NCBI GenBank assembly: GCA_025060695.1
Contig: JANXBH010000001.1
Span: 120,565 to 184,564 of the forward strand
DNA from: Caldifarciminota bacterium
GTDB taxonomy: Bacteria; Hydrothermota; Hydrothermia; LBFQ01; DSFT01
Length of the DNA stretch: 64,000 bases
Reading direction: 5' to 3'
The notes beneath the pieces are model-generated. The model searched no databases, was not told where the DNA came from, and worked only from the letters and a program-made list of their open reading frames with translations. Positions 25,635-33,927 of this stretch are shown one piece after another. Each line of letters begins with the position of its first letter. Position 1 is the stretch's first letter. The position numbers and the translations under genes were made by a program.

Positions 25635-26843
25635 ATGATAAGTAAAATTAGTGAAAGTAAAGTTCTAGCAAATAGTCTAAGGAGCATTTCTGTGGGATTT
25701 TCTAATAACGAAAAACCTTATATGGCAGGTATAGAAGCTGTAAAGGAAGCAATGGAATTGCTTATGATAAAAGACATTTCATTTGCAATAGCTGTAATTT
25801 CAAAAGATTACGAATATAAAAAAGTTATAGAAGGAATAAAGCAGATTATTCCAAAAGCAACACTAATTAGTTTATTTTCAGATAACATAACTACTTATAG
25901 CTTCATGTCTAACAAGGGAGTTGCAGTTTTGCTATTTACAAGTGAGATAAATGTCAATTATCACATAGCAAAAGGATTTTCTTTAAGTGTAAAAAAATCC
26001 TTAAGTGAACTATTTTCCGAAATAGACCTTGAAAAAAAATCATACAAGAATGATATACTTATATTTTTCATACCCGGCTCTATACCACTGCCTGGGCAAA
26101 ATAGTATATCGGTTATTGAAAATTATATTAAGGACTTTAACTGCATAGTAGGTGGGGTGTTTGGAACTCTCAATTTAGTTGAATATCAAACATTTATCAT
26201 AGACGAGAAAGTTTTAACTGACCACGCAATAGCTCTAAGAATACAAACGAATAATAATTATACAGTTTCACAAAGTTATGGTTTTCATCCTGTTAGACCA
26301 TTCGTAGTATCGAGTGTAAAAGGGGATATGATAATTAGTTTAGATGATGGATCTGCATTTTATTCATTAGCAAATGTTCTCACAAAAAGAGGAATAGACG
26401 ATGGAATACTTAAAGACCCCATAAAAGCACAAAGACTCCTATCTAAATATCAGTTTGCAGTTGCTAACAAGGAAAAACCTGGTCTATTTAGGTCAATAGT
26501 TCCCTTGGCTATTACGGAAAGGGGTATAAAGGTTAACTCGTTTATAGAAAAAGATTCTACAATCTGGCTCATGGAATTTAGTAAAGAAGAGATATTTGAA
26601 GGCGTAGATAAAATGTCAAGTAGAGTTTTAAATAGTTTAAAGTCTATATCAGGAGGCATCATCTTTGAGAATGTTGTGAGAAAATATCTACTTGGTGAAG
26701 ATTATGTGAAAGAAAAAAGAATTATTTGGGATAATCTAAAAGTTCCATTTATTGTTCTTGAGACGATTGAAGAAATTGTATATAGTGAAAACACATATGG
26801 AGGTTCGCATAGTGGTTCAATATTAGGACTGTTTTTTGAATAA
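25635..26843 (+). CDS. FIST-domain sensor protein
   Basis: 402 residues, soluble, with FIST N-terminal (about 15-200; SNNEKPYMAGIEAVKEAME, GGVFGTLN) and FIST C-terminal (about 220-400; AITERGIKVNSFIE, ENTYGGSHSGSILGLFFE) domains. FIST domains are predicted small-ligand sensors, often linked to signal transduction. First gene of an eight-gene run; the next gene starts 10 nt after its stop, from a strong Shine-Dalgarno site. Ligand unknown. Confidence 0.82.
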   Translation: MISKISESKVLANSLRSISVGFSNNEKPYMAGIEAVKEAMELLMIKDISFAIAVISKDYEYKKVIEGIKQIIPKATLISLFSDNITTYSFMSNKGVAVLLFTSEINVNYHIAKGFSLSVKKSLSELFSEIDLEKKSYKNDILIFFIPGSIPLPGQNSISVIENYIKDFNCIVGGVFGTLNLVEYQTFIIDEKVLTDHAIALRIQTNNNYTVSQSYGFHPVRPFVVSSVKGDMIISLDDGSAFYSLANVLTKRGIDDGILKDPIKAQRLLSKYQFAVANKEKPGLFRSIVPLAITERGIKVNSFIEKDSTIWLMEFSKEEIFEGVDKMSSRVLNSLKSISGGIIFENVVRKYLLGEDYVKEKRIIWDNLKVPFIVLETIEEIVYSENTYGGSHSGSILGLFFE

Positions 26844-26850
26844 GGAGGAG
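26842..26850 (+). promoter_or_regulatory. Shine-Dalgarno site that sets the Roadblock start
   Basis: AAGGAGGAG ends 3 nt before the ATG at 26854 (core AGGAG further away). It shows that the in-frame TTG at 26836 is not the start, since that TTG would lie upstream of the ribosome site. Confidence 0.7.
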
Positions 26851-26853
26851 GTT

Positions 26854-27312
26854 ATGGAAAAAATAGAGGAACTTTTGAATCAACTTATAAGGAAGGTTCC
26901 ACAAATAAGAGCAGCAGCGGTAGTAAATACTGAAGGCATAGTTATTGCATCAGTATTAGAAGGAAACATAAGTGAAGAGAATTTTGGAGCAATGTCTGCT
27001 GCTTTACTGGGTCTTGGAGATAGCGTGCTTTCAGAAGTAAAAGGAGGAAAGCTTTCGGAAATATATGTAAAGGGCAATGAAAAGATGATACTACTTTCAA
27101 AGATATCAAAAGACCAATTACTATCCCTCTCTATTTCATCTGATGCACCATTAGGTTTGCTTTTAGTAGAAGTTAGAAAAACTGCTAAGATGATTGGTGC
27201 TATTCTCTCAGAAATGGAGAAAACACAAACTGTTACGGATATAAGCGAACTATTAGGTGGAGATACCTCTATAATAGAGGGCTTGTCATTCAAGGATTTA
27301 TTAGAAGAATGA
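26854..27312 (+). CDS. Roadblock/LC7-domain protein (MglB-like)
   Basis: 152 residues. Roadblock/LC7 fold: helix EKIEELLNQLIRKVPQIRAAAVVNTEGIV with the typical beta strands, then SAALLGLGDSVLSEVKGG. It sits directly before an MglA-type GTPase, as MglB does in Myxococcus, where it acts as GTPase-activating partner. Residues 115-152 form an extra acidic tail. ATG chosen over an upstream TTG because of the Shine-Dalgarno site. Confidence 0.87.
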   Translation: MEKIEELLNQLIRKVPQIRAAAVVNTEGIVIASVLEGNISEENFGAMSAALLGLGDSVLSEVKGGKLSEIYVKGNEKMILLSKISKDQLLSLSISSDAPLGLLLVEVRKTAKMIGAILSEMEKTQTVTDISELLGGDTSIIEGLSFKDLLEE

Positions 27313-27324
27313 GGAGAATTTGAA

Positions 27325-27915
27325 ATGTTTATAGATACTAAGAAGAAAGAAATCAATGTGAAAATTGTGTATTATGGTCCTGCCCTCTCTGGTAAAACTA
27401 CTAATTTGAAAGTAATATATGCAAAACTAAATCCAAAATTTAGGGGTGATCTTGTTACTGTTGATACAAAAGGTGAAAGAACGCTCTATTTTGATTTTTT
27501 ACCTATTGAAATAACATTGGCCGGTGGATTTAAGGTGAAATTTCACGTATACACAGTGCCAGGGCAAGTTTTTTATAAAGCGTCAAGAAAGTTAGTTCTA
27601 AAAGGTGCGGATGGCATAGTTTTTGTAGCGGATTCCTCACCTGAAAGAAGAGAATCAAACATTCAAATAATGCAAGAACTTATTGAAACTCTTGAGGAAC
27701 AAGGCATATCATTAAATTCCATTCCACTTGTGATACAATACAACAAGCGAGATATTCCTAATGCTATGAGCATAGATATAATGAATGCGGATATAAATCA
27801 TTTAAATAATCCCTACTTTGAAGCCATAGCAAGTCAAGAAAAGGGAGTTTTTGAAACCTTGGATGCAATTGTAAAACTCGTAATTAAAAAGCTAACTACG
27901 AAAACCCCTGTATGA
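27325..27915 (+). CDS. mglA: MglA-family small Ras-like GTPase
   Basis: 196 residues. G1 GPALSGKTTN (residues 18-27), VDTKGERTLYFDFLP, G3-type region YTVPGQVFYKASRKLVLKGADGIVFVADSS, and G4 YNKRDIP. These are MglA hallmarks, including the long insertion-containing switch region. MglA proteins set cell polarity, gliding or pilus direction. GAGGAG precedes the ATG; it lies between a Roadblock protein and a histidine kinase. Confidence 0.92.
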   Translation: MFIDTKKKEINVKIVYYGPALSGKTTNLKVIYAKLNPKFRGDLVTVDTKGERTLYFDFLPIEITLAGGFKVKFHVYTVPGQVFYKASRKLVLKGADGIVFVADSSPERRESNIQIMQELIETLEEQGISLNSIPLVIQYNKRDIPNAMSIDIMNADINHLNNPYFEAIASQEKGVFETLDAIVKLVIKKLTTKTPV

Positions 27916-29207
27916 TTACAACAATAGGAAATTTAATAGACCTAAGTTCAGATATATTGGTTGAACTTGATAACAATTTTAATATTAAACTATGCAATGC
28001 AAAATTTAAGGATTACTTTGGGGACATTACGAACTTTTTTAGTATCTTTCCATTAGCATATAGGGAAGTTATACTAAGGCTTATAGAAAATGCACAAAAA
28101 ACCTTAACCCCGCTCAATATTAGAATACCTATTTTAAGAGGAGAAAAACAAGAAATAGTTTATATGAAAGTATTTCCTGTTGAGAAGGGTTTATTTATTT
28201 CCATAAGACCACAAAAATCATCAAGTATCTCTGAAGATATAATAAATTCAATTGATTATGGAGTAATACTAATTTCAAAGGAAGGTAATTTAATATACAA
28301 CAACAACTATGCCAAGAATTATGAAGAATATTGGAACGAGCTAATAAAGGAAAGCTTAAAGCAACAAGATAGAAACTTTGAAGTTAATGTCAAAGGCAAA
28401 ACATTTGAAGTATTTCAAAAAGAATTTGAAAGAAAAATTTCAGGCAAAATATTACTTTTTAGAGATATTACTCAAATCAAGAGGATGCATGATTTAATGT
28501 CACTTGTTGATAGGTTAAGTTCAGTAGGTCTCATAGCAGCATCACTTGCCCATGAAATAAAAAATCCACTAACAAGCATAAAAGTTCTATCACAAGTTTT
28601 AGCTAATGACTTAAGCAATGATAAAAAAGAAATAGCTTTAAGGATCTCAAGACAAATAGATAGAGTAAATGAGCTTATTTCAAAACTTCTTATATACACA
28701 AAGCCTTCAAAGTCAAAACCAGTCTATGTAAATCCAACCGAGATTATAAATGAGCTTGAAGGTATCATTTATGGACAACTTATAAGTAAAAAAATTAGGC
28801 TTTATAAAGATATAGATACGAACGTTGAGATATTTGTTGATCCGAAAGACTTACACCAGATATTACTAAATTTAGTTCTAAATTCAATAGACGCGTTAAG
28901 TGAAGGTGGATATATTAAAATAGAGGCTGGCATATCAGGTATAGTTTCAACTGAATTAGAACCATTAGCATACATTAAAGTAATAGATAATGGTTGTGGT
29001 ATTCCAAGAGAAAAACTAAAGGAGATATTCTATCCATTTTACACAACCAAAAAAAGTGGCACAGGATTAGGACTATTTGTTGTTCATAAACTTGTAAAAG
29101 ATAATGGAGGAATGATAGAAGTAGAGAGTGAAGTGGGACAAGGAACCACATTTACAATTTACTTTAAAGGGAGGGTAAAAAATGCGAAGAATAATGATAG
29201 TAGATGA
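27912..29207 (+). CDS. Sensor histidine kinase, soluble, PAS type
   Basis: 431 residues with no transmembrane segment. Two PAS-like regions (about 1-85 and 95-180) precede HisKA with phospho-acceptor His214 in SLAHEIKNPLTS, and HATPase with N box LNLVLNSIDALSEGG, G1 DNGCGIP, F box FYPFYTTK and G2 GTGLGLFVV. NtrB-like family. It overlaps the mglA stop (ATGA) and the response-regulator start by 26 bp, so it is tightly coupled to both. Confidence 0.92.
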   Translation: MITTIGNLIDLSSDILVELDNNFNIKLCNAKFKDYFGDITNFFSIFPLAYREVILRLIENAQKTLTPLNIRIPILRGEKQEIVYMKVFPVEKGLFISIRPQKSSSISEDIINSIDYGVILISKEGNLIYNNNYAKNYEEYWNELIKESLKQQDRNFEVNVKGKTFEVFQKEFERKISGKILLFRDITQIKRMHDLMSLVDRLSSVGLIAASLAHEIKNPLTSIKVLSQVLANDLSNDKKEIALRISRQIDRVNELISKLLIYTKPSKSKPVYVNPTEIINELEGIIYGQLISKKIRLYKDIDTNVEIFVDPKDLHQILLNLVLNSIDALSEGGYIKIEAGISGIVSTELEPLAYIKVIDNGCGIPREKLKEIFYPFYTTKKSGTGLGLFVVHKLVKDNGGMIEVESEVGQGTTFTIYFKGRVKNAKNNDSR

Positions 29208-30228
29208 CGAAGAAGATATAGTTTTAGGTCTTTCTAGATATTTAAAGAAAAATGGATATGATGTTGTACATGAAACAAGTCCTAAAAAAGCTTTAGAAAT
29301 ACTGTCAGCGGAACCAGTTGATATTTTAATAGCGGATGTCAAAATGGATGAGATGTCGGGTTTAGAATTAATAAATCAAGCAAGACAAAAAAATTCAGAT
29401 ATTAAAGTAATTATCATGACCGCAAGGGGTTCAGAAGAAGTAGAGAGAATAAGCTATGAAAGAGGGGCATTGGAATACCTTGAAAAACCATTTGATGTGA
29501 GCTATCTTTTAGAAGTTTTAAAGAAAATAGAGGTAGGTGGCTTTAAAGGTGTTGTAAAGGAGTTAGGCTTAGTAGATTTTTTGAACATACTAAATATGGA
29601 AAGAGCTATAGCTGTTGTAAATGTTACATCCGCTATAGGTAGTGGAAAGATTTATTTTGAAAATGGAGAAATAGTACACTCACAATTTCAAGACAAAGAA
29701 GGTATAAATGCATTAAAAGAAATATTAAATTTAAAAGGAGGTTCATTTAGTGTAGAAAGGAATGTTAAAACACCAAAGAAAACAATAAATATGCCATTTA
29801 GTAATCTCATGCTTGAAGTTTATGCAAGGACCGATGAGGAAAAAGTAGATATACCATTTGAAGATTGGAGTATTATAACGGAAGAGGTTAAAGTTTTAAG
29901 TGATGAAGTATATACTAAACTTGACAAGGAGATTAACTCAATTTTTAGTTTTGATACAAATCTTAAGGGCATATCGATATACGATTTTCAAGGAAATACT
30001 TTATATTTAAAGGGTAATGACTATAAGTCGTTAGTATTGGAAATCACAAAAATAGAAGCATTTAGTGAGGGAGTATTGGAGTTATATAATAATCAGATTA
30101 TATACATTAAAAGGGATAATGAACTATTTTTTGTCATTGAAATATCGAATACTTCCTTATCTCTTGTGAAGGTGAGATTTAACAAGATTATAGCAAACCT
30201 AAGTGAGATTATAAAAGGAGGAAAGTGA
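29182..30228 (+). CDS. Response regulator with PATAN (DUF4388) domain
   Basis: 348 residues. The REC domain (1-120) has acidic pair Asp8/Asp9, phospho-acceptor Asp52 in LIADVKMD and Lys in LEKPFD. It is followed by a PATAN/DUF4388 domain (about 125-205; LVDFLNILNMERAIAVVNV, GKIYFENGEIVHSQF) and a C-terminal Roadblock-like region (about 240-345). PATAN proteins control motility in other bacteria by protein contacts rather than DNA binding; no HTH is present. GGGAGGG Shine-Dalgarno upstream. Probable partner of the preceding kinase. Confidence 0.87.
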   Translation: MRRIMIVDDEEDIVLGLSRYLKKNGYDVVHETSPKKALEILSAEPVDILIADVKMDEMSGLELINQARQKNSDIKVIIMTARGSEEVERISYERGALEYLEKPFDVSYLLEVLKKIEVGGFKGVVKELGLVDFLNILNMERAIAVVNVTSAIGSGKIYFENGEIVHSQFQDKEGINALKEILNLKGGSFSVERNVKTPKKTINMPFSNLMLEVYARTDEEKVDIPFEDWSIITEEVKVLSDEVYTKLDKEINSIFSFDTNLKGISIYDFQGNTLYLKGNDYKSLVLEITKIEAFSEGVLELYNNQIIYIKRDNELFFVIEISNTSLSLVKVRFNKIIANLSEIIKGGK

Positions 30229-30229
30229 T

Positions 30230-30616
30230 ATGGATAAGATTCAAGAAATACTATATGAAATGTCAAAGGATATACCTGGTTATGTTGCAGGTGCTGTTGT
30301 TGAAAACGAAGAAGGACTAACCATTGTAGAAGAAAGAAACGTCCCAGATATAGATATACAAATATCCGCAGCTTATAGTGTAGAGGCCTTAAAATTTCAA
30401 GAAAGAGTGGTTAGTGCACTAAATTCTAATGACAAAGCAAGAGCAATTATATCAATTAGTGGAAATTACTTAATAATTACACAACCAATAGGAAGTAGTA
30501 ATTTTTGCTTACACATAATAACAAATAGAGAAAAGAGTGCTCTTGGTATAATCTTGGCTTTACTTTCAAAATATGAGCAAATATTGAACAAAGCAGTTTC
30601 AGAATGGGTCTTATGA
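30230..30616 (+). CDS. Roadblock-like protein
   Basis: 128 residues with the Roadblock/LC7 secondary-structure pattern (IQEILYEMSKDIPGYVAGAVV, then EEGLTIVEE, final helix LLSKYEQILNKAVSE). It is the second stand-alone member beside the MglA gene and has a strong AGGAGG 7 nt before the ATG. The role as a GTPase regulator or scaffold is inferred from context. Confidence 0.7.
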   Translation: MDKIQEILYEMSKDIPGYVAGAVVENEEGLTIVEERNVPDIDIQISAAYSVEALKFQERVVSALNSNDKARAIISISGNYLIITQPIGSSNFCLHIITNREKSALGIILALLSKYEQILNKAVSEWVL

Positions 30617-31392
30617 AAGGGAGGGCATATGGTATAACTGACTTAGGGAAAAAACGTGTAAAAAATGAAGATTTTTTTGCAGTTGATCCTTCTATTGGGC
30701 TATTTATAGTAGCAGATGGTCTTGGTGGAAGAATGTCAGGTGATAAAGCCAGTTATGAAGCAACACAAACATTTATTGAAAAATTAAAAAGCTTAATAAA
30801 TATCTATAATGAGCCTAAAATCATTTTAGAAAGTGCATTTAAAGAAGCAAGTAAAAAGGCTTATGAAATAAGCAATTCAGATGAATATTATGGAGCTATG
30901 ACTACATTTACAGCTTTATTTCTATATAAATCAAAATACTATATAGTTCATGTAGGAGACACAAGAGCATATTTACTTAGATTAAATAGATTTTTTTATC
31001 AAATTACTGAGGATGACACACAAGCACAAATATTAGTAAGAAAAAAAGCACTATCACCGAAAGAAGCAGAACATCACCCGTCAAAACACGTTCTTACAAA
31101 AGCACTCGGTCATAAACCCCTAATAAGACCTAAACTTTATGTTGGACATGTAATGGATGGAGATAAGTTTCTTCTATGTTCGGATGGTCTATATATTTAC
31201 TTTTCAAATGACGAGATGAGAGAAATTCTTATGAAATACAAACCAAAGGAGGCAATAGAAATACTCGTAAAACTTGCAAACGATAGAGGTGGTGAGGACA
31301 ACGTAACAGGCATAGTTATTGAGTTAATTAAATCTGATAGTGGTATAGTAAGTCAATTTAAAGCAATTTTAGAAACAATCCTAAGAAGATGA
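30613..31392 (+). CDS. PP2C-family protein phosphatase
   Basis: 259 residues. PPM/PP2C metal-binding motifs: KNEDFF, FIVADGLGG, HVGDTRAYL, FLLCSDGLY and GGEDNVTGIV. It dephosphorylates Ser/Thr-phosphoproteins and pairs with the kinase that follows. Two in-frame ATGs exist, 30604 and 30613; the latter overlaps the previous stop as ATGA and is preferred. Its stop overlaps the kinase start in the same way. Confidence 0.93.
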   Translation: MKGRAYGITDLGKKRVKNEDFFAVDPSIGLFIVADGLGGRMSGDKASYEATQTFIEKLKSLINIYNEPKIILESAFKEASKKAYEISNSDEYYGAMTTFTALFLYKSKYYIVHVGDTRAYLLRLNRFFYQITEDDTQAQILVRKKALSPKEAEHHPSKHVLTKALGHKPLIRPKLYVGHVMDGDKFLLCSDGLYIYFSNDEMREILMKYKPKEAIEILVKLANDRGGEDNVTGIVIELIKSDSGIVSQFKAILETILRR

Positions 31393-32444
31393 TAGGTACA
31401 GTTATCGCAGATAAATATAAAATTACAAGAAAAATAGCTTCAGGTGGTATGGCAGAAGTTTATGAAGCAATACAACCTATAGTAAGAAGAAAAGTTGCAA
31501 TAAAAATACTATATCCACAATATTCAAAAGATGAAAAAGCCAGAGAATTATTTTTTAGAGAAGCAAGAATCGTAGCACAAGAGCTTGAACATCCTAACAT
31601 AGTAAAGGTGTACGATTTTGGTATAATTGACGACAACCTTTATCTTGTAATGTACTACGTAAGCGGAGAGACACTTGAAAGAATAATTAAAAGAGAAGGG
31701 AAATTGGATATTAAAGAAGCTTGCTATATAGTCTTAGAAGTTTTAAAAGCATTAGACTATGCACACCAAAAAAATATAATACACAGGGATATTAAACCTG
31801 GGAATATTATGATAACTCCTGAAAAAAGAGTTTATTTATTAGACTTTGGTATTGCTGCACTTTTAACAGAAGATAGAGAGAAAGGAAGAGTTCCTGGTAC
31901 ACCTGAGTATATGTCGCCCGAGCAATTTAGAGGGAAAATAGACAAAAGAAGCGACCTATATTCACTCGGTGTAGTTCTATATGAAACTCTTACAGGACAA
32001 TTACCATTTAAAGGAAATGATATTTGGGAATTACAAAGGAAAATATTTACAGAACCACCTATCCCTCCATCCCATCATAATCCAAACGTTCCAAAATCAT
32101 TAGACGATATCGTTCTAAAAGCTTTAAATAAAATTCCATCTGAAAGATTTCAAACAGCATATGAATTTGCAAATGCTATATTAGATACCAATATTATTGA
32201 AAATTACTATATAGAATTTAAAAAGACTGATGTGAAAAATGAAGTTATAAGAGGTGGTATAGTTCAAGAGGAAGAAACTGAAAAAGGGAAAAAAACTCAA
32301 TTTGTCCCAATTTCAGATGATAGCGAAACCGAATTTGAATTTATAGAGGAAAAAACAAAATTCAATAAAAACATAATAATTTTAGTAATTTTAGGGATTT
32401 TAGTCTTAGGAGGATTTCTATGGTTTTTATTATTTTCTCGATAG
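31389..32444 (+). CDS. Hanks-type Ser/Thr protein kinase with C-terminal membrane anchor
   Basis: 351 residues. The kinase domain (9-270) has the Gly-rich loop ASGGMAEVYEA, Lys39 in VAIKIL, catalytic HRDIKPGN (Asp134), DFG (Asp152) and PEYMSPEQF. A charged linker is followed by a transmembrane helix at 328-348 and only a few residues beyond it, so there is no extracellular sensor (unlike PASTA kinases). Paired with the PP2C phosphatase upstream; 25 bp overlap with ccmH. Confidence 0.94.
   Translation: MIGTVIADKYKITRKIASGGMAEVYEAIQPIVRRKVAIKILYPQYSKDEKARELFFREARIVAQELEHPNIVKVYDFGIIDDNLYLVMYYVSGETLERIIKREGKLDIKEACYIVLEVLKALDYAHQKNIIHRDIKPGNIMITPEKRVYLLDFGIAALLTEDREKGRVPGTPEYMSPEQFRGKIDKRSDLYSLGVVLYETLTGQLPFKGNDIWELQRKIFTEPPIPPSHHNPNVPKSLDDIVLKALNKIPSERFQTAYEFANAILDTNIIENYYIEFKKTDVKNEVIRGGIVQEEETEKGKKTQFVPISDDSETEFEFIEEKTKFNKNIIILVILGILVLGGFLWFLLFSR
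32408..32413 (+). promoter_or_regulatory. Shine-Dalgarno site for ccmH inside the kinase gene
   Basis: AGGAGG 6 nt before the ATG at 32420, within the codons of the kinase transmembrane helix. It fixes the ccmH start and hence its short N-terminus. Confidence 0.65.
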
Positions 32445-32758
32445 ATACGATAAATTTAGATAATAAAGTATTTGAAATAGCTAAAAAATTAAATTGTCAA
32501 GTTTGTGCAGGTGAAAATGTAGCATATTCACAAAGTGATTTAGCAGTAGACATGAGAAACAAAATAAGAGAATTGCTAAGGGAAGGAAAGACAGAAAAAG
32601 AAATATTGGATTATTTTGTATCCGTATATGGTGAGCAGGTTTTAGCAGAACCACCTAAAAAAGGTTTCTTTAATTTTCTTTGGATTATTCCCAATGTAGT
32701 TATAATACTATCTATCTTAGGTATCTTGTTATACTTTGCAATAAAGAAGAAGAACTAA
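32420..32758 (+). CDS. ccmH: CcmH/NrfF-type cytochrome c biogenesis thiol protein
   Basis: 112 residues. Redox pair Cys26/Cys29 in LNCQVCAGENVAYS matches the LxCxxC motif of CcmH, followed by DMRNKIRELLREGKTEKEILDYFVSVYGEQVL and a C-terminal helix (about 87-108). CcmH reduces apocytochrome c before heme attachment. The N-terminal hydrophobic stretch is only MVFIIFSI. No ccmF, ccmG or cytochrome gene is adjacent; the nearest related gene is ccdA at 25. Confidence 0.87.
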   Translation: MVFIIFSIDTINLDNKVFEIAKKLNCQVCAGENVAYSQSDLAVDMRNKIRELLREGKTEKEILDYFVSVYGEQVLAEPPKKGFFNFLWIIPNVVIILSILGILLYFAIKKKN

Positions 32759-32759
32759 T

Positions 32760-33500
32760 ATGTTCATCAAGTTTAAAAAAATGGATGCTTGTGGAAATAA
32801 TTTTATAGCAATGACAGAAGATGAATTTGAAAAAATAGATGATCCATATCTTTTTACAACTGAAATATGCAATAGTAAAAAATACATCGGGGCGGATGGG
32901 TTAATAGTAGCAATGAAAGATGAAAACTACGACTTTAGATTTAAATATATTAACTATTTAGGAAAGGACGTGCCATTTTGCGGTCATGCTATAAGATGCT
33001 TAACATTTCTTGCATACTACGAAGGATTTGTCAAGAAGAAAGAAATGCATATTTTAACAGAAATTGGAGTTAAGAAAACAATTATAAGGAATATTTCTGG
33101 CTGGAAGGCATTTATAGGTTTAGAGTTTGAGAATTTTGAAATTGGAGTAAAGCACTATGTAAAAAGTGTAGAAAATGTAGAAAGTTATAATATTAAGGAA
33201 ACTGCTATGGAATTTTTTAAAAATTCAGAGAAGCATTTTAATGTATATAGTGAAATAGAAGAAGGTAAAATTATGATTAGGACTTGGGAATATGGAAGAG
33301 ATAGGGAGGAACTTAGTTGTGCAACAGGTGGTCTTGCTTGTGCATTAGATTATAATAAAGCAAAAAAATTAAACTCAATAGAAGTTATCCCAAAATCTAA
33401 AATACCCATATATATTGAAATACTAAAAAACAAAGCCATTCTATGGTCAGATGTAAGAATAGTTCTTCAAGGGGAAATATATGAACCTATTAATTTTTGA
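32760..33500 (+). CDS. dapF: Diaminopimelate epimerase
   Basis: 246 residues. Converts LL- to meso-diaminopimelate for peptidoglycan and lysine. N-terminal FKKMDACGNNF; catalytic base/acid cysteines are Cys74 in VPFCGHAIRC and Cys187 in LSCATGG. It is shorter and more diverged than typical DapF (about 275), with GH in place of GN after the first cysteine. The end overlaps gmhB by 20 bp. Confidence 0.87.
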   Translation: MFIKFKKMDACGNNFIAMTEDEFEKIDDPYLFTTEICNSKKYIGADGLIVAMKDENYDFRFKYINYLGKDVPFCGHAIRCLTFLAYYEGFVKKKEMHILTEIGVKKTIIRNISGWKAFIGLEFENFEIGVKHYVKSVENVESYNIKETAMEFFKNSEKHFNVYSEIEEGKIMIRTWEYGRDREELSCATGGLACALDYNKAKKLNSIEVIPKSKIPIYIEILKNKAILWSDVRIVLQGEIYEPINF

Positions 33501-33927
33501 TAGAGATGGGACCATAATAGAAAATTCACATTATCCAGGCTATCCATGGCAAATAAAATTAAAAAAGGGTATAAAGGAAAAACTCATGAAATATAGCAAA
33601 GAATATAAATTTTTTATAATTAGTAATCAATCGGGTATAAAAAGAGGATATTTTTCTCTAAACCATCTAAATACCATTCAAAGATATATTGACCTAATGC
33701 TTTATCCTATAAAATTCGAAAGGGTATACTATTGCACACATCATCCAAATGAAAACTGCTCTTGTAGAAAACCAAAGAACTATTTTTTAAGGAAAATTTT
33801 ATATTCATATAATTTTAATAAATGCTATGTGGTAGGAGATAGAGAAAGTGATGAATTACTTGCAAAAAGTCTAAATATTAGATTTATTCATATAAATGAA
33901 TTTTTACTACTTCCAAACCTTCCTTGA
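33481..33927 (+). CDS. gmhB: HAD phosphatase, GmhB-like (heptose bisphosphate phosphatase)
   Basis: 148 residues. HAD motif I FDRDGTII (Asp7, Asp9), SNQSGIKRGYF, the GmhB/HisB zinc loop CTHHPNENCSCRKP, and motif IV VGDRESDELLA. In LPS inner-core synthesis GmhB removes the C7 phosphate of heptose bisphosphate; histidinol-phosphatase is an alternative in this family. GGGGA Shine-Dalgarno before the ATG. Overlaps the convergent permease by 21 bp. Confidence 0.85.
   Translation: MNLLIFDRDGTIIENSHYPGYPWQIKLKKGIKEKLMKYSKEYKFFIISNQSGIKRGYFSLNHLNTIQRYIDLMLYPIKFERVYYCTHHPNENCSCRKPKNYFLRKILYSYNFNKCYVVGDRESDELLAKSLNIRFIHINEFLLLPNLP

Noticed and set aside
26880-27356. A 158-residue minus-strand ORF opposite the Roadblock and MglA genes
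   Set aside because: Ser-rich antisense shadow of the plus-strand genes, with no promoter or ribosome site; the plus-strand products match known families.
32760-33500. PhzF-like protein as an alternative to DapF
   Set aside because: Two catalytic cysteines (74 and 187) are present, as in DapF; PhzF proteins lack them.
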